Shown one piece after another: positions 1 to 11,852 of a DNA stretch of 64,000 bases. This stretch comes from Dolomedes plantarius. Lineage: Eukaryota > Arthropoda > Arachnida > Araneae > Dolomedidae. How positions within the stretch are numbered: the first letter of the stretch is position 1; each line of letters opens with the position of its first letter. The stretch covers positions 226,417,054-226,481,053 of the forward strand of contig OU015490.1 of NCBI GenBank assembly GCA_907164885.2, in the 5' to 3' direction. The notes beneath the pieces are model-generated. The model was not told where the DNA came from, ran no database searches, and saw only the letters and a list, made by a program, of their open reading frames with translations. The position numbers and the translations under genes are program-made.

Positions 1-700
1 GTATATAAATGATGTAAAATATATATATATTTATAAAAAAATCGTAAGGGATATTTTTATAGACAAAATAATGTAGAAGAAGATATTCAAATTAAATCTA
101 ATATAAAGAATACTAAAGAATATAGTACAGTTAATATAGTACAGTTTCTAGAACATTTCTTTTACTGTATTTTAATATTTTTTTGGATAATGTCCAATCG
201 TCTGCCGCATTAGCAAGAAAAAAAAAATTATTTTTTGTCTATTTAGTTTTTATGCACGTGACGATAAATTTATTTAAAGTACCAGAAAAAGAAGTCACGT
301 GATCAGCATTCAATAAATTAAATTCTAAAAATTATTCTTTAAAAATTCACCAAAAATCAGGAAATGAAGGTAAAGATTCGAAAAAGATTTCATTTTAAAG
401 GAATATTTATGATCTTTCTCGTGATATAAATTTTATAACCCTCAAATTATTATTTTAAATGCAAACTTAAAAAAAGTAAAAAAAAACAGCTTAAAAATTT
501 AATTTAAAAAATCTAAGAAGAATTTTTCAAAAATCTCTCTTAGTGCACCCCTACACTATAAGAAGAATCGCCATGCAAAATTTCAGCCCTTTAGGTCCAG
601 CGGTTTGGTCTGTGCGTTGTATGACAGTCAGTCAGTGAATGAATGAATGAATGAATGAATGAGTCAGTTACGGAACTGTTTTATATATATATATATATAT
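1..700 (+). repeat. Microsatellite-bearing interspersed repeat, copy 1 (left end cut by window)
   Basis: This is the first of several copies of a non-coding family called MB here. The copy begins inside the central AT tract. It continues through the conserved blocks tagacaaaataatgtag, tcgtctgccgcattagcaag, cacgtgatcagcattcaata and tgcaaaatttcagcccttta. It ends with a GTCA/GAAT tetranucleotide run and the tail gttacggaactgtttta followed by TA repeats. The same blocks recur in the same order at 25830-26578, 51545-52224, 61430-61930 and, inverted, at 62192-62960. No reading frame runs through it. The class is unknown. Confidence 0.8.
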
Positions 701-1199
701 GAGTGTGTGTGTGTGTGTGTGTGTGCGTGGATTGTTTAAAAAGTTATTGCTGGATGATTTTAAACTCAGTTGAAGTGTACTGCCATTTAAAAGAATAAGT
801 AGAAAACGTAATTTGATGGACTATATACCTGGAATGAAAATGAGTGCTAGAAAGAATTTAACGAATATCAACCAATATTCGTTGCACGTTCGAGAGCAGC
901 TGCTGTCCAACTTTACAAACATTTTGCTATCAAGCAAAAGACCTGATCTGAAAATTTGGCGTGTAGCCGTTATGTGATATGAGGTGCTCGATCTGAATGG
1001 AAAGTTTACAGCAAATAAGCAACAGCGCGTGAAATTTCAAATACCTTTAATGAAGGACCAAATCCGATTGTCACTTAGCTTACTATTTTCTTCACCAGGT
1101 GTTCAAGCGAAAGGGCTATTTGAAAGCCTTTCTTGTTGGCGACAAGAAGATCAAATTTCTCTAATTCATATAAAAATTGGCGGAAAAAATTGGTGAAGG

Positions 1200-1640
1200 G
1201 TAATTGATCTGGTGAATCACATTCCATCTATACTGTCTAGGTGATAGAGTGCAAAACTGAAGAAAATGGCACGGAATCATAGACACTGATCGCATTTCCC
1301 CAACATTTCAAGCTGATGGGGTCAATATTATGTTTTCACGGATGTTTTCCGGCGATTGTTAGGGTCAATTTATGGGGAAAAAATATAAATTCCAAAAGGT
1401 ATTTAAACATTATGGCTGACCAATTATATTCAATTATATTAATGGTATACCCCATTAGAGATGGTAATTCAACGAGGAGAATGCCCCATGGCATAAATTT
1501 TACATTTTCCGTAGGTGGTTCGAAGAGATTGACGAAGATTTTTCAGCTCGCTTCCAGAATCACCAGATCTCAACTGAGCATAGCTGGGATGAGATCGAAA
1601 GGAATACCCACAAGTACTTAAATGTAACTCTCCCTTTTTA
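1200..1640 (+). pseudogene. Decayed Tc1-like transposase relic
   Basis: Pieces of a Tc1/mariner transposase can be read here in shifting frames. They include GSILCFHGCFPA, matching the usual GSVMVWGCFSA strand, then NSKRYLNIMADQL, then a degraded QDNAPCH-like segment read as ENAPWHKF in the next frame. Near the end HSWDEIERN resembles the segment after the catalytic glutamate. Stops and frameshifts separate all of these. No terminal inverted repeats were found, so the element limits are unknown. The order and spacing fit a Tc1 catalytic domain rather than chance, but the copy is clearly dead. Confidence 0.6.
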
Positions 1641-2889
1641 CCTAGAAAACGCAAATATTCAACAAAACTAAAAGAAAGGTAAGTGGTTGTTGTTTGTACT
1701 AAAACTGGAGTAGTAAGCCCTATTAATAATGCAATTGCATTTGTATAAGCGTAGCTATTTTGATAGAGGATAATTGATTACAAGGACAAATTTAAAAAAT
1801 ATACATGTATAATGAATTGCATTCAAAATTTAATTTTTAAAGAACGGATTATCTTTTCCAATATTAAATATGCCTTTTTTCTTAGTGTAGGAAAAATATT
1901 ATTAGAACCTTTTTAGTTCATCAACTCGCATAAATATAGGATGTAACAAGCTTCGATAAATTTCTAAATATTTTACTCGGTAAGATAATGAAATCGAAAG
2001 TGTTGTTTATAGTTAGGACCTTATATGCGAAATCTTTTTCAGAGTTTAAAAATTGAAACAAAAGTTTTTTTTTATATTGCAAGAAATTTTTGCTGCCTAG
2101 TCTATAACACATATAAATGCTTCATAGATTCGACAGTATGCAAATAGAGATGTCTATAGATTCATCATCCATAATTTCTATATATTTTTAAATTATAATT
2201 TTTCAATAAAAGCTATACATCACGCTCAGTTTTATACGATTCAACAAAATTATATCCAAGAAATGCTTCATTCACTTGAAAAAGTTGAGATTTATTTGGC
2301 TTTATTTTATTTTTTCTATTTGCATTCAAAGGCCTGGTATTACTTATTTTTATTCATTCACATATTTTGGACCGATTCTGGATCTAAAATTTATTTGTCC
2401 TTGGTGGATATACAAAGTTTCTATACTCAGTATGGTAGTATCAACATTAACGAAATAACCGATTCAGCAGAGGGAAAGTTAATTACATTAGCAAGTTAAC
2501 TACCGATTCAGAAGAGGGAGAGCTAGATGTTGAAATCATAATGTAAGTCATTAAGTCAGGACCCCATAAACTGATTTAAAGATGTATGTTCTAACCACGT
2601 GGTTGCTTTATGGTAAAATCGGAGTAAATTTTATTATGAAGCAAGATATTTTAAAATGAAAATTTCCCTAAACAATTTTTTTACATTTTCACATCATGTT
2701 AGTATTCTTTTAACAAGTACTTAACTGTATATCGGCTTAATCTGTACTTGATTTGAATAAAAATTCATCATTTTTTTCAAAGTTTACCACTTGATTTTTG
2801 AGGTGCATTTAAATAGATATTACTCCTTGGATTTGTATTATACATCATTTATCATTTTTGATTTGCATCTTGATTACTTAGTTTTAAGT
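1641..2889. other. AT-rich spacer, nothing recognised
   Basis: This stretch is AT-rich, with only short open frames of up to 78 residues that match nothing I recognise. A short duplicated phrase (ccgattcag followed by agagggaaag or agagggagag) occurs twice near 2460-2520. No terminal repeats, RNA gene or convincing coding signal is visible. Confidence 0.4.
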
Positions 2890-4215
2890 AAGCGCTTTGT
2901 CGTAGAGTACAACGACATTGTGTCCGCGGAATTAGAAATTGGAAGAAGGAAGTGCAAAGAATAAATTAATTGGATGAAACTAAAGCAAAATGTGGGAAAG
3001 TTAAGAAGCGCCAGTTGTAAAGAGGGCTATAAAGATAACAGAAGGAGATAGAGAGGAGAGAGGCACTTACAGACAGAGGGACATGAAATAAATATGCAAG
3101 AGGGCGGTTTGTGTAGCGAATAAGAAGAAAAGATAAAGTAGAGGAGTAAAATTTTGGCCGTAATCAAAGGGTAGCCCACACTTAAAAGTCTTTAGCCCCG
3201 GGCCAGGATGTAAAAGGGTCCAGGTCCGAGGAACGAAGAGAGAGGGGTCCCGACGACAGATACGCCCACGAAGCCCAATGGATGTAGTAAATATTAAGGA
3301 TAAACCGCAGGCCAATCAGATGGTAAATTGTAGAGACAATATAGCCAATAGGAAAGCAATGTAGGAGTGCCCTAGAGTTAGAAGGAGAAAGATATGGAGA
3401 TGATATAAATTAATGAAGAGACTTAGACTGAGACTTAGCAAGAAGTTTGTTAGGCTGATAGTCGAAGCGATTACTCAGAAAACACGTCGAATACTTATAG
3501 AGTCATGTAGGAAGTGAGTTGATAGATAAGAGGCAGCTATATGGCTTAATAGTATCGTATGACCATTAAAATAAGAATCGGGCAATTGTTGAATGAACCA
3601 TGTGCCTCAAGATAGTTCCGCCCTGAAAGGATGATGATTCCAGTGGAGAGAGAAGTTCCCGATTATGAAGGATCCGCCAGACGATGTTAGTTGTTCGACA
3701 TCGAACTAGTGAGTTTATATGAACATTCCTTGTGCCTTAAGATGATGCCATTCCCAGATGAAGGACCAACTCCCCTGCAATCTCGGATCAGCAATTAGGT
3801 ACCGTTTCTTTCCCTTTACTCACATTTGTGTACATAATCGCTGCTTCAATCAATTAAGAATAGTGAATACTACGAATTAAAATGGTAGGACGCGATTGCA
3901 TTAAAATATATAAATGAGTGGAATTATTATCATGTCAGTAAATCGAGTCAGTTAATATGAGTAATATTGATGATTTATTATCCTGTCAGTAAAGTGAACC
4001 AATTTAATATGAGTGATATGTGTATAAGATGATATCATAATTGAATGAGTTAAATATATGTGTCGTAGATAATTAACTTAGTAGGAATGAATTTGTAAGT
4101 AGTATGTGTAGATGAAGTATGGAATATATAGTAGGAGTGTATTGTATAATATTATGTGTGTTAAACAATAAATTAATTTGTCATTTTAAACCAGAGTTGT
4201 TTTCTATCATTTGGA
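2890..4215. repeat. Probable LTR-like or other unclassified insertion
   Basis: The base composition changes here to a more GC-balanced, purine-rich sequence with no long frame, unlike the AT-rich DNA on both sides. Near its right end an AATAAA signal at about 4168 lies close to the point where the composition returns to the background. At 3905-4015 an imperfect tandem pair of about 50 bp shares the phrases ctgtcagtaaa and aatatgagt. These traits fit a solo LTR or an untranslated retroelement region. No partner copy or flanking duplication was found, so the identity is open. Confidence 0.3.
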
Positions 4216-4489
4216 GTCATAATGAAATTTTTTCTTCATGCAATGTACTAACCACATCTTTACCATCATTAATCATAAATCATTAAAACTATAATCAATT
4301 AATTAACAGTCAAAATCATTATTATTTATTTATATACTGAACTACCCTATACTTTCACTGTCACACGCTTAAACAATATTTATGCTTCTTATTAAGTATA
4401 GGTCGTTAAAAGTATTTTTCTTTCACTTACATGCAAGTTTTTATAATGAGGAAGTTTGAACCATAATAACTAAACGATTCTTCTTTGTG
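4216..4489. other. AT-rich spacer before duplication copy A
   Basis: AT-rich sequence with no frame or repeat recognised. It does not match the equivalent flank of copy B (42200-42659), which helps place the left edge of the duplication. Confidence 0.35.
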
Positions 4490-5715
4490 CATATAATCAG
4501 TATCGTCCATGGTTTTCGAAAAACGCCATTTGTCGTGGAAAATGTATATCCAAGAAGAATGTAGAAAGTTTCACTGATGACAGAATTAATTATAATACAT
4601 GTTTATATTTTGTTTCACATATCCCAAACTTTCTCTGATGAATAAAAATATTTAGGAGTGGAATTGGACTTAGCTTTCTATACCCTGCAGTAGCCCTTCA
4701 TTTTTCAAAAATGCCTGGTTTGATAACTCATTTTAGACCATTTTAGGACTTAACACCTTTTTTACAGCAAACACAGACAATAGATACATTACTTTAAATC
4801 TTTAACAATTGGTATTGTTTATAATAGTGTATTTGTTTTGTTTTACGTTCGAATTTCCCCAAATTGAAGATTGAAATAAATGTTTACTAAATATTTCTAA
4901 CGAGCAATTATGTGGAAATGATCATAAGCTAGCATAATATATTAGATAATATATACGTTAGGTGACATCTTTAAGAAATTCAATTAAACCTTGTTATTAT
5001 TTATAACAGTTTCTTTGTTTTCCGTTACACATGTTACTACTTCTCAGATTGCAATAGATGCTAATAATTTCTAACGAGAAATATGTGGGAAACATCATAA
5101 GCTAGCCAAAGCACTAAAAATCTATCATATGCAACCTACCATAATAACTTTCATCAGTGTTAAACGTTTCCGAAGCGAATATCTGTGATCACTTTCCTGG
5201 CATCTCAAAAATGAATTGATTCTATTTTAAGAAAGAGCAAAGGATTAAATACTTCTTTATAATACTGAGATCGTAAACAAAATGCATCTAATGCATAACC
5301 TCCTAGATAAATTTCTTATATACACTGAAATACTTTTAGCACTTCTATTTACTGTTACTTTCTCGAACTGAATTATTTATTTTGTCGTGAATAGTCTTCG
5401 TCCCGGAAGTAAAGTTTACTTTCCGATCGATATGGAAATAAAGTTTCTTTAAAGGTTACCATTGAATGTATTTTCCCCTATAGAAGGTATCGCATTCAAC
5501 AATTGTTGATTACAATGTTTATGACTTACAATGATTGTTCCACTTTCTCAGTACTTGTACAAAAGTACCACTAGAAAAAAGGGGGATTTGTTGTGACTTT
5601 ACGTTAGTGTACGATAAATGTTTTTAGCCTGAAGGGAGTAATAACTTTGAAGAAAAAAATCTTATTATTATTCCTCGATAATAAGCGTGAAGACTTTTTT
5701 TTAACCTTTAGCCTA
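4490..5715 (+). repeat. Duplicated tract, copy A block 1 (pairs with 42660-44165)
   Basis: This non-coding block matches 42660-44165 in the same orientation. Shared phrases include tctatcatatgcaacctacc, tgcataacctcct, tactttccgatcgatatgg and gggagatttgttgtga in slightly changed form. Around 5100-5200 about nine of ten bases agree by eye. The match ends close to the run of T at about 5700, where the DD41D relic and its flank interrupt copy A. No conserved reading frame is visible, so the similarity reflects shared descent rather than obvious coding constraint. Confidence 0.85.
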
Positions 5716-5784
5716 CGGGGTCCATTTTTCCAAACCCCTCTCAATAACGGGAATCTTCATACCCCCATTGTGAAAACGGCCATT

Positions 5785-5830
<46 letters not shown>
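5716..5830. repeat. Short flank and (TA)n tract
   Basis: The phrase tacggggtccatttttccaa lies upstream of a (TA)n run at 5790-5830. A similar phrase occurs at about 59530 (tacggggcccatttttccga), so this may be the end of a low-copy repeat. Nothing else is recognised. Confidence 0.35.
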
Positions 5831-5835
<5 letters not shown>

Positions 5836-7108
5836 GGTCTTTCCCACTTTATGGAAACGATTTTGATACTTAAGTTTACTGTATCAATGCCACATTTTTT
5901 GCGGCAATTTGCTTCTGTCTGATATCCATGGTTCTTGACAATAGCTCTAGCTCAAATTTTTCATGAAAGTAAACTTTTTCTTAGTACTGTCATGTCAATT
6001 TTTTCCCATTCCTCTTGGACCGTTTTCCAAAGTTCGTTCAGTGTTCTTGGATGCCATTTTCCTAAGGCTCGTTTTAATAAACCGAAAGCGCAAAAGTCCA
6101 TTGGAGAAGCGTCAGGGGATTTTACAGGAATTTCATTAAATGGGGTACCTTTTATTCCTGTTTTTGATTCTTTCTTTGCTAAATAAGAGGCAGTTAATTT
6201 AGATGACTAGATGTGACCATATGAAGCTCAACATTATCAATGTCCTTTCCATATAGGGCTAGAATTTCTTTTTTCAAAAATTGGTTGCAAAATATTCTGC
6301 TGATAGAAAATTGAATTGATACTGGCTTTACTTGAGACTGTTTTGAATTTAATTTGCCGTTGTAACAAAATCTTGCAACAACCATGATTTCCTTTGGAAA
6401 CTTTTCTGTATACTGACGACGCCATTTCGTACGGTCAATCCCGTCAGTTGAGCAATAGAAAATTGATCCTTTTATATGTCAGTCACTTAAATGCACCCAT
6501 GCCTCATCCAGTGTTACCACAAATTTCCATTTTTCAGCAGCAAGGTGTTTTTCATATAATTTTCTACAAATTGATTTTCTTTCAGCAATATGCTTTGGTA
6601 AAAGCAGATGAACTTAAGGTTTAAACATCTTTTTTAACTTCAAATCTTTATAAATGATTTTACTTACATTGCCAGAATATATTCCTAGTTCCGATGCAGT
6701 GGATTTTTGAGTCGGCGGATTTTCTTTTAGGATCAGAGACTTCACTTTCTTGTTATTACCTGCACTCAAATAGTCTTAGGATGAGGTTTCGAGGTCATGT
6801 TTTCATTTTCTCTTTCAGTTAGATGTTCTTTCCCCCTTTCAAATTTAATATATTTTAAATAACATTTTTTTAAAATGCCATAACTGCGATTTTTCACCAC
6901 TTTATAATTTGATGATATGTATATTTCTCCTCGGAAAGCGATGTCACGTAACCTTCGAGCAATCTGTCAATTTTAGGAGCCATTTTCAACTAAATATTTT
7001 ATTGTACATTCCAATCAAAACAAATCAGTAGCAGCCGATTACTCTGAAGTTGCCAAATTTTTATCTCAAAATGCAAACGACAGAAATAAATTTAAAAATA
7101 GTTTCCAT
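5831..7108 (-). mobile_element. Mariner-like DD41D element relic
   Basis: The left end reads cagaaggtctttcccacttt. The matching right end is mostly lost in a (TA)n tract after the phrase aaaaatagtttccat. On the minus strand a mariner-type transposase can be followed from MAPKIDRLLEGY at about 6982, past VVTLDEAWVHLSD, which holds the first catalytic aspartate, to SPDASPMDFCAFGLLK. The sister element at 30060-31358 has the same layout. Several stops and frameshifts interrupt the frame. The element lies between copy A blocks 1 and 2 and has no counterpart in copy B, so it arrived after the duplication. Confidence 0.75.
5850..6982 (-). pseudogene. Broken DD41D mariner-type transposase
   Basis: A transposase of the mariner branch would cut and paste its own element using three acidic residues. 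Readable pieces in order are an N-terminal segment ending SLSEEKYTYHQIIKW, followed by a stop; the strand EKWKFVVTLDEAWVHLSD with the first aspartate; a region where the second-aspartate motif seen in the sister copy (HHDKASSH) has become HMVTSSH; and SPDASPMDFCAFGLLKRAL with the third aspartate. Loss of the second aspartate plus the stops show it is inactive. The DD41D assignment rests on spacing counted in the sister copy. Confidence 0.7.
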
Positions 7109-8883
7109 ATATATATATATATATATATTGTACAATTGATTATTCTGTACTGTTGAATAAAGTGGTGGAGTCATTGATCAGTCTAAATGGACGCTGAAAG
7201 TCTTAATGAAGAAACGGAATCACTATAGATCGAAGAAACAATATTGCTGAGACATCAGTCTATATTTTAGAATAATGAAGAATTGTCCAAAATATATCTG
7301 GAGGAGTACAATTTCGGACAAAAGTTCCATACGGCACGATACACTGCAGCACGACAAAAGTTTCATCCACGGAAGAAGGAGACCGACAGTTCGGCAGGAT
7401 GATAAGAGTCTTCCAGTAAAAAAATCAAAGGTGCTAAAAGATGATTCCTCCGTACATCAATCAGTAGAATGGTGTCGTATAGATGAAAAAGTACACTATG
7501 TTGGCGGCGATAACGCCAGTTCAGACTAGCACGTGAACGTCTGATATTATAGAGCAAACTTTGTATTAATCGTAAAAAAAAGGTACAGGTAAGCACTTGT
7601 AATGTTAGCATTAAGCTGGTAAACTAAAATAATCTTTCAAAGCATTTCATATATATAAAAAATATTTATTTTTCTGTCTGGATTATTATATATAACTTTA
7701 CAAAAATAGTTAGAAGCTTACATTAGCTTATAATCAAAAAAATGACCGTCCAGGTCTAAAACTCAGACATTTTTGAAGAGCTAACACAAATTAATTATCC
7801 ATAGCTTCCCAAGACAGAAAATAGCAAAGCCAAGTCTGCCCGGGGGCTTTTTAAAGCCAAATTTTAAGAGATCCAACTCTCAGGCGAAAAAAAAATATCT
7901 AACTCTAAATTTTTTCCACCGAGGAAGCAGGAGAAGTCAGGGGAGAAGGGTTACCGGAACACTAGAAAAAATCGCCAAGCCACACAAACCTAGGAAAAGT
8001 AGCTGAGAGACAGCGTACAGGATCGGCGGAGTTTTTTTGCTCATCCCGTACGAACAGCAGGTAGAACAGGGTAGAGCAATTTATCGCCAAAAACGGAACA
8101 AGACAAACGCCAACGGCGAAGAGCGCGAATGGTGCAAACACCCTATTGGTCAAGCCTTCAAGTGACGTAGGAGGTGCAATTTTTAATTGGAAGAGGGAAG
8201 GAGAGAACTATCAAGCGTCTTCTCCTACCCACGTGGCCAGATTCCCAATGCTAGCAAGTGCCCGGAAGCTTTTTAACAGATGGATAACAAGACATCTGTC
8301 GGTGTTTAACAAGATGACAATCGATCAGCAAATTTAAATTAATGAACGGCTTTAAATTAACGGCGGCTTTAAATAGCAATAACAGTGCAATTTAAGCGTA
8401 GTGCCGGAAGTCTAAATATCCGCTCTTCTTAGAAACTTAGCTTAGAAACTTTAATTCTAAAGATCCACAGGGCATTTTCAAAAAGAAACGGACTGATTTT
8501 AATGGGCTATTTTCCCAGAACACAAAAATAGCTTAAGCTTAGAGATAACCAGCGAGATTCCCACACTTTGGGGGGACCAACAAAAAATTAAACTGTGCTA
8601 TTTTTCAAACACTTTTACCAAGTTAAAGTAAGCAAGTGACTATTAGGAAAACTAGCAAATTGAGGTATTTAATTAATTTAACTAAGATTTAACGTTAATT
8701 TAGTAACCTAAAAGGAATATAACGAAATTCTTCGTTATATATATATATATATATATTCATTCTTGGGCCCACAATCATGGGATACATGTTATCCCAACCA
8801 GTAAGGAAAAGGTTAAACACTGCCTTCAACAAGCTGGATGATTTGATTAATCATTATTACAATTGTTATGCCATGTATAAATA
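7109..8883. other. Unclassified insertion in copy A, possible retroelement end
   Basis: This stretch is absent from copy B. It contains a short frame of 84 residues (7275-7529) rich in charged residues that I do not recognise. A GC-richer segment at 7790-8330 includes a CCAAT-like motif (caccctattggtca) and a C/G tract, in the style of an LTR or promoter. It ends in a (TA)n run at 8733-8756. No terminal repeats or flanking duplication were found. It could be the tail and LTR of an old retroelement, but this is a weak inference. Confidence 0.25.
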
Positions 8884-10297
8884 CACTCATGGACAAAAAA
8901 ATTAGCGCACCAAGAAATAATTGCGGGATCGTAACGAAACTTGTAATGAAGGTACATGTCGGGGAGATATGCAAATGATTAGTAATGCAGCGTGATTGCG
9001 CATTACGTATAGCCGGTAGAGGGCGTTGAACATCGTACTCTGTGGAGTATAAAACAGGTAACCAAAGCTTGTTTGAGTGTGCTGAATTTTTTACAAAGGA
9101 AGAGCTGAGATAGACATGCCATTACGCCGTGTTCGAAGACAATATAAGCAGTTGTCGCAGTTTGAGAGGGGGAGAATCGTCGGGATGATGGAAGCTGGGT
9201 GGTCAGCTAGGCGAGTAGCTCGTCAATAAGGCCGCTCTGATTGTGTTGTGAGGAGGTGTTGGGACCAGTGGACCCGAGAGATGTCATGTACACGAAGACA
9301 AGGCTCAGGACGCCCTCGACAGACCAGTCGTCGAGAAGACCGCCACATCCTAAGAAATGCACGCGTACAGCCAACTGCTTCATCGGCCGCCATACAGGCA
9401 CACGTAGCACCTGCACTAGGGGCCTCTGTGTCTTCTCCAACCATACGAAGGCGCCTGGCTGAAGGACAGTTGGTATCGCGGTACCCATTACGTGTGCTGC
9501 CCTTGACGTCCACCCATCGACGCCTCCGTTTGGAGTTTTGCCGAGCATGCGGAAACTGGACTGCAGCGGAATGGAACCAGGTCGTCTTTCGCGACGAATC
9601 CAGATTCAATCTCAGCAGTGATGACAATCGTGGTCGTGTGCGAAGAGCCCGTGGTGAACGCTTCAATCCTGCCTTTGCTGTACAGCGACACATTGCTCCC
9701 ACAGCTGGTGTGATGGTATGGGGTGCCATTGCCTACAATACACGGTCACCCCTAGTATTGTTCCGTGGCACCATGACAGCCCAGCGGTATGTTCATGAAA
9801 TCCTGCAACCACATGTGTTGCCACTCATGCAACGGCTCCCATGGAGCCATTTTTCAACAAGACAATGCTCGGCCTTATGCGGCAAGGGTGTCACAAGACT
9901 GTCCCCGCACTGTTACTACCCTTCCTTGGCCTGCCCGATCCCCAGATTTGTCTCCAATCGAGCATATCTGGGATCATTTGGGATGACGAGTTGGGCATCC
10001 CAGGAGTTTGAACGAACTAGAGGCAAGGTTACAGCAAATATGGAACGAAATGTCTCAAGACATCATACAGAACTTGTATGACTCAATGCCCGATCGTATC
10101 GCATCGTACATTCGCGTTAGAGGGGATCCAACGGACTATTAATTCCTCCGTTCTTTTGCCGTTTTCTCTGAAATAAATTATCCTTTTTCTTTGATTTTCT
10201 TATCATTTACTTATATAAAAGTAGTCATTACGTATGTAAAATTTCGTTTCATTTTGACGACTCCTTCTTGGTGCGGTAACTTTTTTGTCCATGAGTG
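8884..10297 (+). mobile_element. Tc1 element, family T1 copy 1
   Basis: The terminal inverted repeats begin cactcatggacaaaaaaatt on the left and, read inward from the right, cactcatggacaaaaaagtt. Each side is flanked by TA, the standard Tc1/mariner target. At about 1.4 kb the length is normal for a complete Tc1 element. It carries one transposase gene in plus orientation, now broken. A second copy lies inverted at 32634-34039. This copy separates copy A blocks 1 and 2 and is missing from copy B. Confidence 0.92.
9116..10140 (+). pseudogene. Tc1 transposase, family T1, inactivated
   Basis: The natural start is the ATG at 9116, reading MPLRRVRRQYKQLSQFERGR, a Tc1 paired-like DNA-binding start. 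A stop follows at about 9226 (CAA TAA where the sister copy has CAA TTA, leucine). The frame then runs on through the helix-turn-helix region, FRDESRF with the first catalytic aspartate and GVMVWGAIAYNTRSPL. A one-base change near 9838 shifts it. The next frame gives IFQQDNARPYAARV and SPDLSPIEHIWDHLG with the second aspartate and the glutamate, spaced about 32 residues apart. A TGA replaces an arginine codon just after. At least three lesions make it inactive. Confidence 0.88.
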
Positions 10298-10309
10298 TAT
10301 TACCATATG

Positions 10310-11138
10310 ATTTGCGAAGGAATTCAGAGTTAAAAATTCGTATTATAAAAACAAATAATGTTTGCGAAAAATATATTTTCAAATTGCTCATTTTTATTCC
10401 TACTATAATTGTGTTTATTTCATAGTCAGGAAAAAAAATCAAGAAAAAAAGAACAAATGTTTATGCATTTCTAAAATTTGAACTTTAAATATTTTCAAAA
10501 CCTTCTTATAATATTTGAAATGAATAACAATATCGTTTAAAGTCTTTCATCGCGTGCAAAAAGTAAAAAAATGCTGAAACCAAAAATGAGATATAAAAAG
10601 ATCTACAGGAATAAATATTTACATATTTATACTGATATTAAAAACTTATTTTGTCTAGGTAAAGTAATGTTGAAAAACATGCAAAATCTGTATAACTCAG
10701 CGATACAATGAACGTCATAAAAAGAAAGGATTTCGTGGCATTTCTTTCTGCTTCTTTTCTTGTTACTCTTGTCGGTAAAGAAAAGGAAGCCCGAATTTTT
10801 TCTTAATGATACGTCATAGGAATTTAAAAGTATGTAATTTCATCAACAAGGTAGTTTTGGGTGTGAATATTCTTTTGAAGGGAAGAAAGAAATGACGAAT
10901 GTAAGGATTTTGTAGTACAGCATCTTAATGCAATGTAATGGTTTTGAAAAAAATATGTTACAAAAAGTTTATGTGTAAGTTATACAGATGCAGACTTATT
11001 TTGTATTCTGAAACAATTTGTATGAAATCTCACTTAGACAAATATAAAAGTTACGTTATCTATTTTTACAATCAAACACAGAAATATTTCTTCCGAATGT
11101 GAGCAGAAATCTACACGTGAACAGATAACGATAGAAGT
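10310..11138 (+). repeat. Duplicated tract, copy A block 2 (pairs with 44190-45075)
   Basis: The order of phrases matches copy B: a gag-rich AT stretch, gtgcaaa with aaatgctgaaacc, gttgaaaaacatgcaaaa, tctttctnc with tcttttcttgtta, taatttcatcaaca, aaggattttgt, gacttattttgtattc and caatcaaacacagaaatatt. The block has no reading frame. It continues in copy A after the SINE and piggyBac insertions. Confidence 0.85.
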
Positions 11139-11500
11139 TGTTGTTTTATCTAATGTCCCCTAGCCGGAAGTATGCAGGGACCAGGTACATATAGCGTAGC
11201 GGAGTGAATAGTGCTGATTCGGTTTATAATAGCACCACAAGTGCCGGAGTCCGATATAGCCAGGTACTACCCCAATTTTGACCGAGCACCCCAAGAAGCA
11301 ACATCTGGTAGGATCGTACCCACTCCCACCCTTTCTAATATCATAGAGGGACTTTCATGTCTACGGATTTAATGCGCCATATCCAACTTAGACAGGCAGA
11401 TATTTTATGACGCTTGTCGGGATTAGTTCCGAGCACCCTATGCACCGAAAACCGACGTGCCACCACTAGACTATCTCGAGCCCCCACATGACAGAAGTCT
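11139..11500 (-). repeat. tRNA-derived SINE, family S, copy 1
   Basis: Read on the minus strand, the head has an A-box-like tagtctagtggtggcac and a degenerate B-box (ggaactaatcccg), as in tRNA-derived SINEs. The body includes ggtgctcggtcaaaattggg. The tail is A-rich (ataaaacaacaa). Flanks gatagaagt and gacagaagt look like a mutated target duplication. The equivalent place in copy B (about 45068-45080) has only one such phrase, so copy B preserves the empty site. Related copies lie at about 14530-14800, 22760-23850 and 45305-45540. Confidence 0.75.
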
Positions 11501-11852
11501 ATAGTAGGAGTTGCGGTATATACAGGATTGGTGTAATATTTTCCTATTGCCAACATTCCTCCCGGGTATTCCCTCCATTCCTGCGCTGGTATTCGGCAAT
11601 ACCCGCGCAGGTATGAGATACCCACCACGTCGCTTTCATGTTCCTTCAAAATGTTCCTTCCTAACCTTTTTGGAAAATGGATGAGTCCTGGTGTAGCTGA
11701 CTCTAAGGCCATAACCTTGGTAGGGAACAACTTGTGGACGATTTCTAAAAATATATCTTTGGATATCACCTTGCCGGGTGTGTCATGCTCTGCGCGAGTA
11801 TTGCTGTTATAGTTCCGAGTACACGATCACACTTTAAATTCGCTCTTCCGAT

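Noticed and set aside
9207..9729. A 168-residue minus-strand frame opposite the Tc1 transposase
   Set aside because: It is a shadow of the plus-strand transposase; the mirror copy at 33201-33716 has the same shadow.
11341..11769. A 142-residue minus-strand frame
   Set aside because: It runs through the SINE and the piggyBac left end and contains no domain; it is explained by those repeats.
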